Shown here: one piece after another, positions 5,527-6,948 of the stretch | Layout of the letters: every line of letters begins with the position of its first letter | Position numbering within the stretch: position 1 is the stretch's first letter | Assembly (NCBI GenBank): GCA_003142355.1 | Contig: PLMF01000093.1 | Location: 1 to 6,948, forward strand | DNA: 6,948 nucleotides | Direction of reading: 5' to 3' | Source: Bryobacterales bacterium | GTDB lineage: Bacteria; Acidobacteriota; Terriglobia; Bryobacterales; Bryobacteraceae | Notes under the pieces: generated by a model | What the model was told of the DNA's origin: nothing | Seen by the model: the letters and a program-made list of their open reading frames with translations, nothing else | The model's database searches: none | Position numbers and translations under genes: made by a program

Positions 5527-6879
5527 ATGCTCAACCTGGAGGATTTTATGAACATACGCGATTTGAAGCAGCAGGGGTGGAGTGTGTCGGCCATCGCCGA
5601 GCAGCTCGACCTCGACCGCAAGACCGTGCGCAAGCATCTGCTGGAGGGGCCACAAGCCTACAAGCGGGAAAATCCGGCGCCCTGCAAGATCGATCCGTAC
5701 CGCCCCTTCCTGCGGGAACGGTGGGAAACCGGCGCACACAACGCCCGCAAACTGCTGGACGAACTTCGCGTCCGCGGATATGGGGGCGGTTACTCCCAGT
5801 TGAAACTGGCGGTGCTGCCGTGGCGGGAGGAAGGGCGCGAACGAGCCTTCGTGCGCTTCGAGACCGGCCCTGGCGAGCAAAGCCAGATGGACTGGGGCCA
5901 CTTCGGCAACTGGGGCGGACGCCGGCTCTACGGCTTCGCTTTGACGCTGTGCTACTCGCGCATGCGCTACATCGAGTTCACCCAGAGCCAGGACATTCAT
6001 CACCTGCTGGCCTCGATGGTGCACGGCTTCCGCTATTTCGGCGGCGTGACCGAAAGCGTGCTCACCGACCGCATGAAGACCGTGCTGCTCGACCAAAACG
6101 GCGGCGAGTTGCACTTCAACCAGAAGTTTCTCCAGTTCGCCGCCTACTACGGCTTCGTGCCCCGCGTCTGCCGCCCCTACCGTCCGGAAACCAAAGGCAA
6201 GATCGAGTCGACCGTGCGTTTCATCAAGCAGAACTTCTGGCCGGGGATCGCCTTCGACTCGCTGCCGGATCTGAACCAGCAGGCGCGCGTCTGGATGGAG
6301 AAGGTCAATCGCCAGATACACTCCACCACGCGGGAGGTTCCCTACGAGCGCTTACCCCAGGAACGGCTGCTGCTCCTGGACGAGCAGCCCGATTACGACA
6401 CCAGCTACATGGAAGATCGCCGCGTGGCCAAAGACTGCATGCTGAGCTATCGCGGCAATCGTTACTCGGTCCCGTTCCGTTTTGCCGGCAAGACCGTGCT
6501 GGTGCGGGAACCGGTGAGCGGCGGCCGCATCGAGATTTACAGCGATATCAAAGTAATCGCCGAGCATCGGCTGGCTGAGGGGCGCGGCGTCATGGTCAGT
6601 GCCCCGGCGCACTATCACGGCTTGGCGGAGAAGCGGCGCGCGCGCGGACCGGCGCCGCCGCCGGAGTCCTCGCCAAGCCCGGCGGTGGAACTGACACCCG
6701 GTCCGGGAGTCGGCCGCGGGTTCCTGGCGCCGCAAGTGGAACAGCGATCTCTGGCCGTGTACGACTTGCTCGCCCAACCGTTCTGCGAACCAGAGGTACA
6801 CAGAATCCTCTATGGCGCCGTCTCCGCTCTGGTCGGCTTCGGGATGCGCGGATCGCAAGCATCACTTCGTCGAGCTTGA
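5527..6879 (+). CDS. istA: IS21 family transposase IstA
   Basis: A 450-residue IstA that cuts and joins the ends of the IS21 element with its partner IstB. An N-terminal helix-turn-helix (about 9-40, with DRKTVRKHL at 30-38) binds the terminal repeats. The DDE integrase core spans about 110-240: Asp122 in QMDWG, Asp181 in LTDRMKT (usually Asp-Asn-Met-Lys in the family; here Arg replaces the Asn), and Glu227 in KGKIES, preceded by RPYRPETKG. A small beta domain follows with SYRGNRYSVP (307-316). VEQRSLAVYDLL (404-415) is the usual family C-terminus. Residues 416-450 are unlike what I expect and may be sequence read beyond a break. Two starts have good ribosome sites: ATG 5527 (AAGGAG at 5517) matches the family N-terminus MLxLEDxM, and ATG 5548 (GGAGG at 5538) is the alternative. 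The core looks catalytically intact, but mobility would need istB and a right end. Confidence 0.93.
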   Translation: MLNLEDFMNIRDLKQQGWSVSAIAEQLDLDRKTVRKHLLEGPQAYKRENPAPCKIDPYRPFLRERWETGAHNARKLLDELRVRGYGGGYSQLKLAVLPWREEGRERAFVRFETGPGEQSQMDWGHFGNWGGRRLYGFALTLCYSRMRYIEFTQSQDIHHLLASMVHGFRYFGGVTESVLTDRMKTVLLDQNGGELHFNQKFLQFAAYYGFVPRVCRPYRPETKGKIESTVRFIKQNFWPGIAFDSLPDLNQQARVWMEKVNRQIHSTTREVPYERLPQERLLLLDEQPDYDTSYMEDRRVAKDCMLSYRGNRYSVPFRFAGKTVLVREPVSGGRIEIYSDIKVIAEHRLAEGRGVMVSAPAHYHGLAEKRRARGPAPPPESSPSPAVELTPGPGVGRGFLAPQVEQRSLAVYDLLAQPFCEPEVHRILYGAVSALVGFGMRGSQASLRRA

Positions 6880-6948
6880 TAAGCAACCTGCCGGCGTGAA
6901 CTTACACGCGCTGCACCAGCTTTGGCACCCTGAACGTGTGATGAGGCG
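6812..6948 (+). CDS. Possible partial gene running off the window, +1 frame to istA
   Basis: In the frame one base ahead of istA, an open frame from ATG 6812 runs to the window end without a stop (45 codons). It overlaps the odd istA tail, then continues past its stop with HHFVELDKQPAGVNLHALHQ and LWHPERVMR. It does not look like the start of IstB. No good Shine-Dalgarno precedes the ATG, so it may be a gene 5'-truncated by a break in the IS and not a true start. I do not recognise the family, and 137 nt is too little to judge. Confidence 0.25.
   Translation, partial: MAPSPLWSASGCADRKHHFVELDKQPAGVNLHALHQLWHPERVMR

Larger units (their letters stand above)
5419..6948 (+). mobile_element. IS21-family insertion sequence, left end and istA (right end not in window)
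   Basis: The element is recognised by its IstA transposase and by its left terminus, which starts TGTCAACGCCGG at about 5419 and carries spaced repeats typical of IS21 ends. It is inserted at the broken 3' side of the TIR reading frame. The second gene, istB (an ATPase helper), and the right inverted terminus are not seen: nothing in 6880-6948 resembles an IstB start, and no inverted copy of the left end occurs. Either they lie beyond the window or the copy is truncated near 6772-6880. The left boundary is set from the terminal TG and the loss of TIR similarity, so it could be off by a few bases. Confidence 0.8.

Noticed and set aside
5236..6321. Minus-strand open frame of 361 codons across the TIR end and istA
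   Set aside because: It crosses the IS boundary and is antisense to istA with its intact DDE motifs; not a natural gene.
5496..6578. + strand open frame of 360 codons in another phase of istA
   Set aside because: Arg/Pro/Ala-rich out-of-phase translation of istA; no domain recognisable.

Overview
The window looks like a GC-rich bacterial chromosome. Gene style, GTG/TTG starts and tight operon packing fit an Acidobacteriota genome of the Solibacter/Bryobacter type, but that is an impression from gene content and not a database match. It splits into a conserved-looking left half and a disturbed accessory right half.

Left half (about 1-3216, all + strand). A compact four-gene operon runs: a DUF192 protein (64-414), overlapping by ATGA a TPR lipoprotein (411-1382) that resembles the TadD pilotin-type lipoproteins of tight-adherence pili, then 13 nt later a canonical Flp pilin (1396-1581), then 15 nt later a large polytopic membrane protein with a GT-C-like first loop (1597-3216). 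A near-perfect 110-bp palindrome (2431-2540) sits inside the membrane-protein gene. It is read through in frame and appears to add a hydrophilic segment between membrane helices, much as palindromic elements do inside Rickettsia genes.

Middle (3217-4958). There is little confident coding here. 3217-3638 holds no sure gene, only short overlapping open frames. On the minus strand, 3639-4463 encodes an unrecognised single-pass membrane protein with coiled coils and a helical C-terminal domain. Upstream of it on the same strand, a start-less frame (4540-4755) has the look of the C-terminal end of a decayed gene. An 11-bp perfect inverted repeat lies at 4791-4827.

Right end (4959-6948, + strand). 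A TIR-domain gene of the bacterial conflict/NADase type begins at 4959. It stops at an in-frame TGA at 5379, yet recognisable TIR-family residues continue in the same frame after the stop up to about 5418. There an IS21-family element begins, with its left terminal sequence, three 24-nt-spaced repeats and its istA transposase (5527-6879). The TIR gene therefore looks inactivated twice, by a nonsense codon and by insertion. No istB and no right IS end are visible before the window closes.

No complete new system can be shown. The most interesting leads are the in-frame palindrome, the broken TIR gene with its unknown membrane-protein neighbour, and the short pilin cassette.
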